The position numbers and the translations under genes are program-made. Positions 18,526 to 27,662 of a stretch of 64,000 nucleotides of DNA are shown piece after piece; position 1 is the stretch's first letter, and the number at the start of each line of letters is the position of its first letter. The notes beneath the pieces were generated by a model. The model was not told the origin of the DNA. It saw only the letters and a list, made by a program, of their open reading frames with translations, and searched no databases. Origin of the DNA: Marinobacter nauticus (GTDB taxonomy: Bacteria > Pseudomonadota > Gammaproteobacteria > Enterobacterales > Shewanellaceae); contig NZ_JAHVJZ010000005.1 in assembly GCF_019801015.1 (NCBI RefSeq), positions 310,001-374,000 on the forward strand, read 5' to 3'.

Positions 18526-18785
18526 ATCCACTCTTCCTCTGTCAGGGGTTCCACTTGCTGGTAAACCAATACGGTGCTGACCACCCCTTGAATGGCACGG
18601 ATGGCATCCACCCGCGCCTGAGTGGTTTGACGATCGCGACATTCCAGAGTGACAACCAGCTTGTGTACAGGGGTGTCGGCGTGCACTTCCACGCCATCCA
18701 AAGTTGAGAGTGCAGTTCGTACTGTGGGCTGGGCCTGCGGAAGAACCTGCACCACCAGACTGCTGATGTGATATTCAGACGCCAT
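18522..18785 (-). CDS. napD: NapD3, NapA maturation chaperone
   Basis: An 87-residue NapD-family protein ([35 protein letters not shown]). It opens cassette 3 and overlaps napA3 by 4 bases. The Shine-Dalgarno GAGGG is well placed. Only 78 bases separate it from the response-regulator gene upstream on the same strand, and the palindrome found before napD1 and napD2 is missing, so its control must differ. Confidence 0.85.
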   Translation of the reverse strand: MASEYHISSLVVQVLPQAQPTVRTALSTLDGVEVHADTPVHKLVVTLECRDRQTTQARVDAIRAIQGVVSTVLVYQQVEPLTEEEWI

Positions 18786-18836
18786 GAATCCCTCATCGGC
18801 GAAAAGACGTCTTTAGAAGATAGTTGAAATGGGGTG

Positions 18837-18856
18837 GCCCGCCGCGAAGGGCGGGC
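18837..18856 (-). terminator. Hairpin between the response regulator and napD3
   Basis: GCCCGCC-N6-GGCGGGC just after the stop of the response-regulator gene in the minus direction. There is no T-run, so readthrough into napDAB3 is possible. Confidence 0.4.
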
Positions 18857-18863
18857 ACCAGGG

Positions 18864-19454
18864 TCAATCCACCAGGTTGGCGAACTGCATCAGGGCGGCA
18901 AGGGAATCCACGTCGAGCTTTTTCATCAGGTTAGCGCGGTGCACCTCGATGGTGCGCACCGCCACGCAAAGGCTGTCCGCCATCTGCTTGTTGGTGTGGC
19001 CTTTGATCACCAGCCGGAACACCTCCCGCTCCCGGTCGCTGAGGGAATCCAGCCGCGCCCGTTGCTGTTGCTGGTTGTAGAGGGTTTGGCTGTGCTCAAG
19101 GCCTTTGCGCAGCGCCGCCGCCAGATCCTGCCCTTTAACCGGCTTCTGGAAGAAGTCAAAGGCACCGGATTTAAAGGCGTCCACCGCCATCGGCACATCG
19201 CCGTGGCCGGTGAGAAAAATCACCGCCAGCGGGCTGTTGGCCGCCACCAGATGGCGTTGCAGATCCTGCCCGGTCAGGCCCGGCATCCGACTGTCGAGAA
19301 TAACGCAGCCCGGCTGGTTCAGGTCCACCGCGCCCAGAAACGCTTCACCACTGGAGAAAGGGCGAAGCGGAAAGCCGTAGCTCTCCATCAGAAAGCTCAG
19401 GGAATCAAGAATGGCGCTGTCGTCGTCCACCAGGTAAATGGCGGGAGTGGTCAT
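18864..19454 (-). CDS. thsR: FixJ/TtrR-type response regulator (ThsR-like)
   Basis: A 196-residue two-domain regulator: receiver domain (about 1-120) with acidic pocket DDD near residue 10, phospho-acceptor Asp54 in ILDSRMPGL and Lys in FFQKPV, then a LuxR-type helix-turn-helix (LSDREREVFRLVIKGHTNKQ... RTIEVHRANLMKKL). ATG 19454 is chosen because GAGGA lies 7 bases upstream. It diverges from the sensor kinase gene. TtrSR senses tetrathionate in Salmonella and ThsSR senses thiosulfate in Shewanella halifaxensis; the adjoining psrABC favours thiosulfate or another sulfur oxyanion. Confidence 0.8.
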   Translation of the reverse strand: MTTPAIYLVDDDSAILDSLSFLMESYGFPLRPFSSGEAFLGAVDLNQPGCVILDSRMPGLTGQDLQRHLVAANSPLAVIFLTGHGDVPMAVDAFKSGAFDFFQKPVKGQDLAAALRKGLEHSQTLYNQQQQRARLDSLSDREREVFRLVIKGHTNKQMADSLCVAVRTIEVHRANLMKKLDVDSLAALMQFANLVD

Positions 19455-19614
19455 CAGAGTGTCCTCAATGGCTGATCTCACGATTGGTATCGCATTTTCC
19501 GCACCAGCGCGAATCGACGTCGCCTAAGGGTGAAGCAGTTCACATCCGTGCAACAGCGGAGTCGATTAAGCTGCATCACATTCGCCCTTTCTAATGTGTC
19601 TGTCGGTGTCAGTG

Positions 19615-21366
19615 ATGCACAAGTACGTACTGCCCCTGCTTTTCAGCCTGATGATCCACCCAGCTTACTGCGCCGAGCTGACCGTAGGCGTGCTGGCCAA
19701 CTGGGGCTATCAGGCGGCCCAGGAGCGCTGGCAACCGCTGATGCGCTACCTGGAAGAGCATCTTCCCGGCACGGAGTTTTCGGTCTATCCCGGCACCTTT
19801 GAGCAGCTGAACCAGGCGCTCGAAGAGGGCAAAATCCAGTTTATCGTGACCAATCCGGGGCAGTACCTCTACCTGTCCAATCAGTACCCGCTCTCCTGGC
19901 TGGCCACCATGCGATCGCGCCAGCACCACGGCACCACTTACGCCATCGGCTCCGCCATTCTGGTGCGGGCCGACAGCCCCTACCGCACTCTGTATGACCT
20001 GCAAAACCGCACGGTGGCGGCCTCCGGCCCCCACGCTCTGGGCGGCTACCAGGCGGCCGTGGGCCTGATGCGACAACTGGGGATGCGGCCGGAATCCTTC
20101 TTTAAACAGGTGAACTTCCTCGGCTTCCCGCTGGACCCGCTGGTGTACCAGGTTCGGGACCGTCAGGTGGATGCGGCCATCACCCCGTTCTGCACTCTGG
20201 AGGAGATGATCAAACGGGGATTGGTCAATCCGGAAGAGTACCGGATCCTCAATCCCAGCCACCCACCGGGTTACGACTGCGAAGTCAGCACCGCGCTCTA
20301 TCCCAACTGGTCGTTTGCCGCCAGCGAGGCGGTGGACACCCGCACCACCAAGCTGATCACCCAGGCGCTGCTGGACATTCAGCCGGACCACCCGGCCGCT
20401 ATTGAGGGTCAGTTCTGGGGCTGGACCTCCCCCATCAGCCAGCTCAAGGTGATTCAGTTGTTCAGTGAGCTGCAGGGCAAACCGGAGCGGATCACCTACT
20501 GGCAGCACTTCCAGAATTGGCTCAAGGACAACCGGCACTGGGGCCTGCTGGCGCTGGTGATCTTTCTAGCGGCCACCTTTTACCACTTCTGGCTGGAGTA
20601 CAAATTCCGCCAGAAAAGCGAAACTCTGGTGAAAACCGAGCGGGCCCTGAAACAGAAAGCGTTGCAGATGGAGCGGCTGCAAAGTGCCGCCATCATTGGC
20701 GAGATTGGGGCTGGCCTGGCCCATGAGGTGAACCAGCCGATTGCGGCGATCACCAACTACAGCGAAGGCGGTATGATCCGGCTGCAAAGCCAGACTAAGC
20801 CGGATATCGAGTTGCTGGCGTTGCTGGATAAGATCCACCAGCAATCGTCGCGTGCCGGTGCCATTGTGCACCGTATCCGCGGCCTGCTTAAACGGCGGGA
20901 AGCGGTGTTTGGCAAAACCAATCTGCTGACCCTGGTGGATGAGAGCCTGGCACTGTTGCGCTCGGAGAGCGAGCGACACAACATCGCCATCCGCTCCCGG
21001 GTGACCGGCGAGCCCTACGTGGTGGAAGCCGACGCGGTGGGGATCCAGCAGGTGATGGTAAACCTGCTGAAAAACAGCCTGGACGCGCTGAAAGAGCACC
21101 CACCGGAAACCGAGCCACTGGTCTGGATTACGCTGCATTTTGAGCCGGAGCAGGTCACTCTTCAGGTCACTGACAATGGCCCGGGGCTCAGCCTGCCGGT
21201 GGAACAGTTGATGGCCACTTTCACCACCACCAAGCCGGATGGGCTGGGGCTTGGCCTGGCGATCTGCGCCGATATTGCGGCTGCTCACGGCGGCACTTTC
21301 CAGATCGATAACGGCCCAAACAGCGGTTGCCAGGCCACCCTGGTCCTGCCCCGTCAGGTCCGCTGA
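19615..21366 (+). CDS. thsS: TtrS/ThsS-type sensor histidine kinase with periplasmic PhnD-like domain
   Basis: About 583 residues. Order: signal peptide (to YCA), a PhnD-like periplasmic binding domain (LTVGVLANWGYQ... QFIVTNPGQYLYL), one membrane span near residues 310-328 (LLALVIFLAATFYHFW), a short linker, a HisKA-type domain with GLAHEVNQP holding the phospho-accepting His, and an ATPase domain (NLLKNSLDAL, VTDNGPGLS, GLGLGLAI). No receiver domain. This architecture is that of TtrS/ThsS. The start is uncertain: ATG 19594 gives 7 more residues, and neither start has a strong ribosome-binding site. It precedes psrABC on the same strand. Confidence 0.82.
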   Translation: MHKYVLPLLFSLMIHPAYCAELTVGVLANWGYQAAQERWQPLMRYLEEHLPGTEFSVYPGTFEQLNQALEEGKIQFIVTNPGQYLYLSNQYPLSWLATMRSRQHHGTTYAIGSAILVRADSPYRTLYDLQNRTVAASGPHALGGYQAAVGLMRQLGMRPESFFKQVNFLGFPLDPLVYQVRDRQVDAAITPFCTLEEMIKRGLVNPEEYRILNPSHPPGYDCEVSTALYPNWSFAASEAVDTRTTKLITQALLDIQPDHPAAIEGQFWGWTSPISQLKVIQLFSELQGKPERITYWQHFQNWLKDNRHWGLLALVIFLAATFYHFWLEYKFRQKSETLVKTERALKQKALQMERLQSAAIIGEIGAGLAHEVNQPIAAITNYSEGGMIRLQSQTKPDIELLALLDKIHQQSSRAGAIVHRIRGLLKRREAVFGKTNLLTLVDESLALLRSESERHNIAIRSRVTGEPYVVEADAVGIQQVMVNLLKNSLDALKEHPPETEPLVWITLHFEPEQVTLQVTDNGPGLSLPVEQLMATFTTTKPDGLGLGLAICADIAAAHGGTFQIDNGPNSGCQATLVLPRQVR

Positions 21367-21383
21367 CCCCTATATTCCCCCCC

Positions 21384-21397
21384 TGTGGTTGACCACA
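21384..21397. promoter_or_regulatory. Palindrome TGTGGT-TG-ACCACA, copy 1, upstream of psrA
   Basis: A perfect 6+6 inverted repeat just after the sensor kinase stop, 95 bases before a second copy. Likely operator of the psr promoter, plausibly bound by the adjacent response regulator. An extra half-site ACCACAA lies at 21459-21465. Confidence 0.55.
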
Positions 21398-21478
21398 ATT
21401 GACAGCCTCAATCGGCCCCGGCAGGGGTCGATTGGGTTTCGATCCAGTTCACATATTCACCACAAACGCACTGCGATA

Positions 21479-21492
21479 TGTGGTTTACCACA
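21479..21492. promoter_or_regulatory. Palindrome TGTGGT-TT-ACCACA, copy 2, upstream of psrA
   Basis: Same 6+6 arms as copy 1, ending 111 bases before the psrA start. Two exact copies of a 12-base symmetric motif in a 237-base intergenic region are unlikely by chance. A CCCCCTTGGGTAT stretch at 21508-21520 weakly recalls the nap palindromes. Confidence 0.6.
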
Positions 21493-21603
21493 ATGCCGGC
21501 GTTACGCCCCCCTTGGGTATTTCTATTGGCGAGTCCGGTGGCACCGCCACCTCAGCAATCGTCAGCGCCCGGAACGGAACCGGGCTGAACAAGGGGAATC
21601 ACG

Positions 21604-23883
21604 ATGAAACTCGATCGGCGAACGTTCATCAAAGGCGCCGGTGCCAGCACCGCCGGCTGCGCCCTGGCCACTCTCCTGCCGGGCAGCGTGGGGGCGATGG
21701 AGCCCGGCGCACTGAATGCCAAGGGCGAGGAGATCGCCAGTATTTGCGAGATGTGCTCCACCCGTTGCCCCATCTCCGCCCGCGTGGTGGGCGAGAAGGC
21801 GGTGTCCATTCTGGGCAACCCCAAAGCCAAGTCCTTTGGCGGCGCGGTATGCGCCCGTGGCGGTGCCGGCCACAGCCTGCTGTACGACAAGCAACGGTTG
21901 GTGAAACCCCTGGTGCGCACCGGCGAGCGTGGTGAAGGCAAATGGAAAACCGTGGAATGGGCGGATGCTTATCAGCTGATCGCCGAAAACCTCAACCGCA
22001 TCAAGGCGCAACACGGCGCCGAGTCCGTGGCGTTCTCCTCCAAGTCCGGCTCCCTGTCCGGCCACCTGTTCCATCTCGCTAAGGCCTTTGGCAGCCCGAA
22101 CACCTTTACCCATGCCACCACCTGCCCCGGCGGCTACGTGATCGCCGCAAAGGCGATGTTTGGCGGCAAGATCAAGCGGGACCTGGGCAACTCAAAGTAC
22201 ATCATCAACTTCGGCCACAACCTGTACGAAGGGATCAACATGTCCGAGACCCGCGGCATGATGAAAGCCCAGATGGACAAGGGCGCCAAACTGGTGGTGT
22301 TTGAACCGCGCTTCTCCATCGTCGCCGACAAGGCGGATGAATGGTACGCCATCAAGCCCGGCACCGACGTCACCGTGGCACTGGCGCTCTGCCATGTGCT
22401 GATTGAGGACAACCTGTACGACAAAGCCTTCGTGGCCCAGTACGTGGAAGGCTTCGACGAGTTCGCTGCCGAAATGAAAGCCTACACCCCGGAGTGGGCC
22501 GAGCGGATCAGCGACGTTCCTGCCGCCGACATCCGCCGCATCGCCCACGAGTACGCTGCAGCGGCGCCGCACGCGGTAGTGGATTTCGGCCACCGTGCCA
22601 GCTTCACCACCGAAGAGTTTGAACTGCGCCGCGCCCTTTACGCCGCCAACGTACTGATTGGCAATATTGAGCGTAAAGGCGGCCTCTACTTCGGTAAGAA
22701 AGCCGGCAGCTACAACAAGCTGGCTGGCGCCGACGTCACCCCCTCCCTGGGCAAACCCGGTGTGGAAGGGATGCCCAAAGCCAGCGCCAAGCGTATCGAC
22801 CAGGTGGATGAGCAGTACGCCATGTGCTGGTCCTCCGGCGGCATCTACCAGAGCGTTCTCGATGCGACCCTGGATGGCGTGCCTTATCACCTGAAAGGTT
22901 GGGTGATCAGCCGCTCCAACCCGATGCAGACCATGACCGACCGCAGCCGCGTAGTGGAAGCCCTCAAAAAGCTCGACTTCGTGGTGGCCTGTGACGTTTA
23001 TGTCAGCGAAACCGCCGCTTACGCCGATGTGATTCTGCCCGAGTGCACCTATCTGGAACGGGATGAAGAGATCGCCGACAAATCCGGAAAAAGTCCCGCC
23101 TACTACGTGCGCCAGCAGGTGGTGGATGTGCTGGGCGATGCCAAGCCGTCCTGGCAGATCTGGCAGGAGCTGGGCACCGAACTGGGCCTGGGCCAGTATT
23201 TCCCCTGGGACAGCATGAACGCCCTGCAGATGGTGCAGGTGAAAGGCGACGCCAAGTGGCTGCAGCAGATCAAATCCGAAGGTTTTGTCAGCTACGGCAA
23301 GCCGCTGATGCTGAGGGAAGCCCGGATGGTCCGTGACTTTACCGAAGCCTACCCGGAAGCCCGCTCCCCGGATGCCGACGGTACCTACGGCAGCGCCCTG
23401 ACCTTCAAAACCCCCAGCGGCAAGATTGAGCTGACCTCCGCCAAAGTGGAAGCGATGGCGCCGGGCCGCGGCGTGATCCGCTACCGCGAGGTGCGGATGA
23501 AGCAAGCCGACGAACTGTTCTTTATCCAGGGCAAAGTGGCGGTGCACACCAATGCGGCCACCCACAACATCCCGGCCCTGGCCAACCTGATGTCCGATAA
23601 CGCGGTGTGGATCCACCCGATCACCGCCAGTCAGCTCGGCATCGAGAACGGCGACCCCATCCGCCTGCACAACGGCACCGGCAGTGAAGAGGGCCACGCC
23701 CTGGTGACGCCGGGTATCCGCCCAGACACCGTGTTCGCCTACATGGGCTTCGGTTCCAAGAACAAGGAACTGGCCCGCGCCACCGGCCGTGGCGTGCACT
23801 GCGGCAACCTGCTGCCCCACGTGACGTCCCCGGTGACCGGCATGAACCTGCACACCACCGGCGTCAAGATCAGCAAGCGTTAA
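21604..23883 (+). CDS. psrA: Polysulfide/thiosulfate reductase catalytic subunit PsrA/PhsA
   Basis: A 759-residue Mo-bisPGD protein, the length of the PhsA/PsrA family. It has a twin-arginine leader (DRRTFIK), a 4Fe-4S site at Cys48, 51, 55 and 83, and HATTCPGG, whose Cys174 is the expected molybdenum ligand (PsrA/PhsA use cysteine, unlike DmsA). Role: periplasmic reduction of polysulfide or thiosulfate to sulfide, linked to quinol oxidation through PsrB and PsrC. ATG 21604 follows AAGGGGAA. In Shewanella one such enzyme reduces both substrates, so I do not choose between them. Confidence 0.9.
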   Translation: MKLDRRTFIKGAGASTAGCALATLLPGSVGAMEPGALNAKGEEIASICEMCSTRCPISARVVGEKAVSILGNPKAKSFGGAVCARGGAGHSLLYDKQRLVKPLVRTGERGEGKWKTVEWADAYQLIAENLNRIKAQHGAESVAFSSKSGSLSGHLFHLAKAFGSPNTFTHATTCPGGYVIAAKAMFGGKIKRDLGNSKYIINFGHNLYEGINMSETRGMMKAQMDKGAKLVVFEPRFSIVADKADEWYAIKPGTDVTVALALCHVLIEDNLYDKAFVAQYVEGFDEFAAEMKAYTPEWAERISDVPAADIRRIAHEYAAAAPHAVVDFGHRASFTTEEFELRRALYAANVLIGNIERKGGLYFGKKAGSYNKLAGADVTPSLGKPGVEGMPKASAKRIDQVDEQYAMCWSSGGIYQSVLDATLDGVPYHLKGWVISRSNPMQTMTDRSRVVEALKKLDFVVACDVYVSETAAYADVILPECTYLERDEEIADKSGKSPAYYVRQQVVDVLGDAKPSWQIWQELGTELGLGQYFPWDSMNALQMVQVKGDAKWLQQIKSEGFVSYGKPLMLREARMVRDFTEAYPEARSPDADGTYGSALTFKTPSGKIELTSAKVEAMAPGRGVIRYREVRMKQADELFFIQGKVAVHTNAATHNIPALANLMSDNAVWIHPITASQLGIENGDPIRLHNGTGSEEGHALVTPGIRPDTVFAYMGFGSKNKELARATGRGVHCGNLLPHVTSPVTGMNLHTTGVKISKR

Positions 23884-23895
23884 TCGGAGATGGCA

Positions 23896-24468
23896 ATGAA
23901 CAAGCGTTATGTAATGGTGCACGACGAAAACAAGTGCATCGGTTGCCAGGCCTGCAACGTGGCCTGCCGCAGCGAGAACCAGGTACCGGAAGGGGTCACC
24001 CGCATTCAGGTCCGCATTGAGGGGCCACATGGCAACTTCCCGCACCTGCACTTTAAGTACAACCGCGTCTCCTGCGAACAGTGTGAAAACGCGCCCTGTG
24101 TGCACGTTTGCCCCACCGGCGCCGCCTACGTGGGGGAAGATGGCATCGTCTCCATCAAGGAAGACAAGTGCGTGGGCTGTCTTTACTGCGTCGCAGCCTG
24201 CCCCTACAAAGTGCGCTTTATCAATCCGGACACCCGGGTGCCGGACAAGTGCAACTTCTGTAAGGACACCCGACTGGCCCGCGGCGAGCAGCCCGCCTGC
24301 GTCAGCGTCTGCCCGACCCAGGCCCTGACCTTCGGTGACGCCAATGACCCCAACAGCCCGGTGCGCGAGCTGCTGGACACCACCATCAATTTCCAGAACA
24401 AAGCCCACCTGGGCACCAAACCCCGGGTTTACCGCATCCCGGGCCGTAAGGGAGGGATCACCGCATGA
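23896..24468 (+). CDS. psrB: Polysulfide/thiosulfate reductase iron-sulfur subunit PsrB
   Basis: A 190-residue ferredoxin-like protein with four cysteine clusters ([43 protein letters not shown]...C), the standard four-cluster NrfC/PsrB layout. It carries electrons from PsrC to PsrA. ATG 23896 is 7 bases after CGGAG; an ATG at 23890 lies too close to that site. The stop overlaps the psrC start by 4 bases. Confidence 0.92.
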   Translation: MNKRYVMVHDENKCIGCQACNVACRSENQVPEGVTRIQVRIEGPHGNFPHLHFKYNRVSCEQCENAPCVHVCPTGAAYVGEDGIVSIKEDKCVGCLYCVAACPYKVRFINPDTRVPDKCNFCKDTRLARGEQPACVSVCPTQALTFGDANDPNSPVRELLDTTINFQNKAHLGTKPRVYRIPGRKGGITA

Positions 24469-25412
24469 ACAATATCTGGGGCGACATGGCGCAATACGAT
24501 CCCGTGGTATGGAACTGGATCATCGCCGTTTACCTGTTTATGGCCGGCCTGTCCGCAGGCAGCCTGCTGGTGGCCATCGGCCTGCGCTGGTACAAGGAAA
24601 AGCGCGGGTTGCCGGTGGAAGGGTTGCCGGTGATCAAGGCCTCGGCCCTGATTGGTCCGCTGGCGATCTGCGCCGGTATGGGACTGCTGGTGCTGGACCT
24701 GACCAAACCGTTCCACTTCTACCTTATCCTGATCAACTACAACCTGACTTCGGTGATGGCCTGGGGTGTGATTGCCCTGCTGGTCTACATCCCGCTGGTG
24801 TTCGTTTACGCCGCGCTGGTGTTTGAACGCCCGCTGGTGGAGCGGGTACCGGCACTGGCCGGGCTGCTGAAAGTGTGCCGCACTCTGGAAGGCACCCTGC
24901 TCAAGGTGATTTTTGCCCTGGCCCTGGCGGTGGGCGTCTATACCGGCTTCCTGTTGTCGGCGATGATCAGCTACCCGATCCTCAACACCGCAGTATTGCC
25001 GGCGTTGTTCCTCGCTTCGGCACTGAGTGTCGGCTCGGCGGGCAACATCCTGGTGGCGACCCTGTTCTTCAATAAGAAGGCTTCTGACTGTATTGAGCAG
25101 GTGCACCGCATCGAATACCCGGTGGCCTTTAACGAAGCACTCTGTCTGGTGCTGCTGTTTGTGGGTCTGAACTTCTCCGGGCCGGCAGCGCAGGCGGCCA
25201 CTGCCGCCATCACCACCGGCACCTGGGCCAGCGTATTCTGGATTGGTGTGGTGGGTCTGGGCCTGGCTGTTCCCGTGTTGGCCAGCGTGTTCACCCCGGC
25301 CAAACTGAAGCACAGCCGTGGCTTCCTGGTGGCGGTTTCCAGCTGCACCATCATCGGTGTTCTGGCCCTGCGTCACTTTGTGGTGTACGCCGGACAAAGC
25401 TACATCAGCTGA
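24465..25412 (+). CDS. psrC: NrfD/PsrC-family quinol-oxidising membrane subunit
   Basis: A 315-residue protein with about eight hydrophobic segments, beginning [20 protein letters not shown], a typical NrfD/PsrC first helix. It belongs to the heme-free NrfD/PsrC type, not the cytochrome b type of Salmonella PhsC, which is why I prefer psr to phs. It anchors PsrAB and takes electrons from menaquinol. It is last in the operon, with a terminator after it. Confidence 0.9.
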   Translation: MNNIWGDMAQYDPVVWNWIIAVYLFMAGLSAGSLLVAIGLRWYKEKRGLPVEGLPVIKASALIGPLAICAGMGLLVLDLTKPFHFYLILINYNLTSVMAWGVIALLVYIPLVFVYAALVFERPLVERVPALAGLLKVCRTLEGTLLKVIFALALAVGVYTGFLLSAMISYPILNTAVLPALFLASALSVGSAGNILVATLFFNKKASDCIEQVHRIEYPVAFNEALCLVLLFVGLNFSGPAAQAATAAITTGTWASVFWIGVVGLGLAVPVLASVFTPAKLKHSRGFLVAVSSCTIIGVLALRHFVVYAGQSYIS

Positions 25413-25440
25413 AGTCCGCCATTCGGTTAGCGCCTGATAA

Positions 25441-25467
25441 CCCCCGCTTTTGCGGGGGTTTCTTTTG
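25441..25467 (+). terminator. Terminator after psrC
   Basis: CCCCCGC-TTT-TGCGGGGG followed by TTTCTTTT, 28 bases past the psrC stop. Confidence 0.9.
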
Positions 25468-25600
25468 CCCGGCTGAGTCATGCCTGCGCTCAGGATTATT
25501 GCGGTTTCACTAAAGCATTTTTGCCGGTTTCATACTCAATGCAACGGCAAACGCCTGCTAACATCCGGGCTATTCCATCCAATCCGATCGAGCACTTTCT

Positions 25601-26545
25601 ATGACCGCTTCAACCAACCTCGCCTGGGCTTACCAGCCCCAAAGTGCTGTCGTGCAATGCGAAAACCAACCGCTGCCGACACCGGGCACCGGCCAACTGC
25701 TGGTGGCCAACCGGGGCATCGGCATCAATCCGGTAGACTGGAAGTTCATTCACGCCAATCCGCTGAACTGGCCCCAGGGCCATATCCCCGGTGTCGACGG
25801 GGCCGGTGAAGTGGTGGCGGTCGGTGACGGGGTCGACAGTCGATGGCTGGGCCAGCGGGTGGCGTACCATGCTGCGCTGAAACAGGCCGGCAGCTTTGCC
25901 CGCTTTTCGGTGCTGAACGCGGAGCGGGTCATGGCGCTGCCGGAGGGCATCGATTTCGCCCTGGCAGCGGCCCTGCCCTGCCCATTGCTGACCGCCTGGC
26001 AGGCGTTTGAAAAGATCCCGGTGCGCCCCGGCAACGCGGTGCTGGTTGCCGGCCTGGGAGCGGTAAACCGTTGGCTGGTACAGATGCTGGTGCAGCACGG
26101 GTTCCAGGTCGATGTGTTGTCACGCAGCACCAGCGCGGAAACGGCCAATGCCATGGGGATCCGCCAGGTGTTCCGTCAGTTGGGCGACATCGGGCAACGC
26201 TACTTCGCCGCCTTTGATGCGATCGGCGGCGACCACGCCGCTACCCTGGTGCCTCTGCTCAAAGCCAACGGCCATATCATCTGCATTCAGGACCGGGTGC
26301 CAGCGCCCATCGACCCGCCATTCAGTCGCACCATCTCCTACCATGAGATCGCGCTGGGCGCACTGCATGACTTTGGCGATAGCGAGCAGTGGCAGGCCCT
26401 GATGCAGGCAGGAGAAACCCTGATGGCGCAGCTGGTTTCCGGCTCACTGTCGGTGGAAGCGCCTACCACCTTCCCGTTCGAGCGGATGCCGGAAGCGTTA
26501 GCGCACAGCGAAACCAGCAAACAGAAAACCGTGGTTCTGGCCTGA
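25601..26545 (+). CDS. Zinc-independent MDR-family (quinone oxidoreductase-like) protein
   Basis: A 314-residue member of the medium-chain dehydrogenase/reductase superfamily. GIGINPVDWKFI and IPGVDGAGEVVAVGDGV are the GroES-like N-terminal domain; VLVAGLGAVNRWLVQMLVQHG (around 145-165) is the nucleotide-binding fold, with GLGAVN in place of the usual GxGxxG. The structural and catalytic zinc cysteines of alcohol dehydrogenases are absent, so it is probably an NADPH-dependent quinone or enone reductase. The substrate is unknown, and nothing nearby suggests one. Confidence 0.78.
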   Translation: MTASTNLAWAYQPQSAVVQCENQPLPTPGTGQLLVANRGIGINPVDWKFIHANPLNWPQGHIPGVDGAGEVVAVGDGVDSRWLGQRVAYHAALKQAGSFARFSVLNAERVMALPEGIDFALAAALPCPLLTAWQAFEKIPVRPGNAVLVAGLGAVNRWLVQMLVQHGFQVDVLSRSTSAETANAMGIRQVFRQLGDIGQRYFAAFDAIGGDHAATLVPLLKANGHIICIQDRVPAPIDPPFSRTISYHEIALGALHDFGDSEQWQALMQAGETLMAQLVSGSLSVEAPTTFPFERMPEALAHSETSKQKTVVLA

Positions 26546-26571
26546 TTGGGCCGCGCCGCAACGCAGAAAAA

Positions 26572-26594
26572 ACGGCACCAGACGGTGCCGTTTT
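26572..26594. terminator. Bidirectional terminator between convergent genes
   Basis: ACGGCACC-AGAC-GGTGCCGT with A-run before and T-run after, between the MDR gene (plus) and nitronate monooxygenase (minus). Confidence 0.88.
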
Positions 26595-26597
26595 CCG

Positions 26598-27662
26598 TTA
26601 CGCCGCGCTCATCTCCTCGATCAGGGCGGCCATCAGCTGCGCCGCTGGCATCGCTCTGGCCCGACGTGCGCCGGTGCCGGCCCAATGCGCGGCAAACTCA
26701 TGATTGCCCTGCAACGCGGCGGCAGCATGAAGCCGTTTGGCGGCGTCATAAGCCACCGGGTAGTCGGGTGGCACCAGGCCCGGCTCAGTGTCGCAATGGG
26801 TCATCAGGCGGTTCACAATGCCCCGGGCCGGACGGCCGGAGAGCACCGGAGTCAGACGGGTGTTGCTGGCCCGCTCACTGAGCAGGTTGGCGCGGTAAGC
26901 GCTATTGGCAGCGGACTCCGGGCAGAGGATAAAGGCGGTGCCCAGCTGAGCCGCCACCGCTCCTTGCTGCAATACCGTCCGAACATCATGGCCATCCATG
27001 ATCCCTCCCGCCGCGATCACCGGCGTCGACACCCGGCTTGATATCGCCCGCACCAGCTCGACGGTGGGCAACGCCGGATCCCCGCCTTGTGGATTGAAGA
27101 TGCCACGGTGCCCGCCCGCCTCGATACCCTGGGCCACAATCCCCCCAATCCCCGCCGCCTCAATCTGCTGCGCTTCCTCAATGTTGGTGGCCGTCGCCAG
27201 AGTGTGGATCCCGGCCTGTTGCAGCGCCGCCAGCCGATCCGCCGACGGGATACCGAAGTGAAAACTCACCACCGCCGGCCGCTCTGCCAGCAACATCTCC
27301 AGCATGGCGTCATCCTCGAGGAAGGTGACGTAAGGTGACGTCAGCCCGGCAGGTGGCGGTGCGCCAAACTCGGCAAACAGCGGTGCCAGATGGGTCAGCC
27401 AGTCGGCTTCATCCTGCGTATTGCGCAGCGCCGGCTGATGGCAGAACAGGTTCACATTAAAGGGCGCATCGGTCTGAGCCCGGGTGGCAATGATGGCGGC
27501 CCGGGCCTGCTCCGCAGTGCCGGCCCCAAGCCCCAGCGAGCCCAGCCCACCGGCGTTGGACACCGCCGCAGCCAGCGTTGGGGTGGATACGCCCGCCATG
27601 GGTGCCTGAATGATGGGATAACGCAGGCCCATCCGGGCCAGTAAGGGGTGCAGTGCCGTCAC
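26598..27662 (-). CDS. Nitronate monooxygenase (NPD family, FMN)
   Basis: A 354-residue TIM-barrel FMN protein. The N-terminus [15 protein letters not shown], the GIEAGGHRG loop near residue 185 and [11 protein letters not shown] near 225 are hallmarks of 2-nitropropane dioxygenase/nitronate monooxygenase. These enzymes oxidise toxic alkyl nitronates such as propionate-3-nitronate with oxygen. It starts with GTG 27662, supported by AAGGAGA. It is a single gene. Some family members act as enoyl-ACP reductases (FabK), but the catalytic-loop context looks like NMO. Confidence 0.82.
   Translation of the reverse strand: MTALHPLLARMGLRYPIIQAPMAGVSTPTLAAAVSNAGGLGSLGLGAGTAEQARAAIIATRAQTDAPFNVNLFCHQPALRNTQDEADWLTHLAPLFAEFGAPPPAGLTSPYVTFLEDDAMLEMLLAERPAVVSFHFGIPSADRLAALQQAGIHTLATATNIEEAQQIEAAGIGGIVAQGIEAGGHRGIFNPQGGDPALPTVELVRAISSRVSTPVIAAGGIMDGHDVRTVLQQGAVAAQLGTAFILCPESAANSAYRANLLSERASNTRLTPVLSGRPARGIVNRLMTHCDTEPGLVPPDYPVAYDAAKRLHAAAALQGNHEFAAHWAGTGARRARAMPAAQLMAALIEEMSAA

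Noticed and set aside
18786-18863. A third copy of the nap palindrome before napD3
   Set aside because: The expected position at about 18843-18860 holds a GCCCGCC/GGCGGGC hairpin instead; no TATACCC or GGGGATA arm is present.
24465-25412. PhsC-type cytochrome b subunit
   Set aside because: The sequence has the NrfD/PsrC pattern and no evident heme-b histidine set, so PsrC was chosen.
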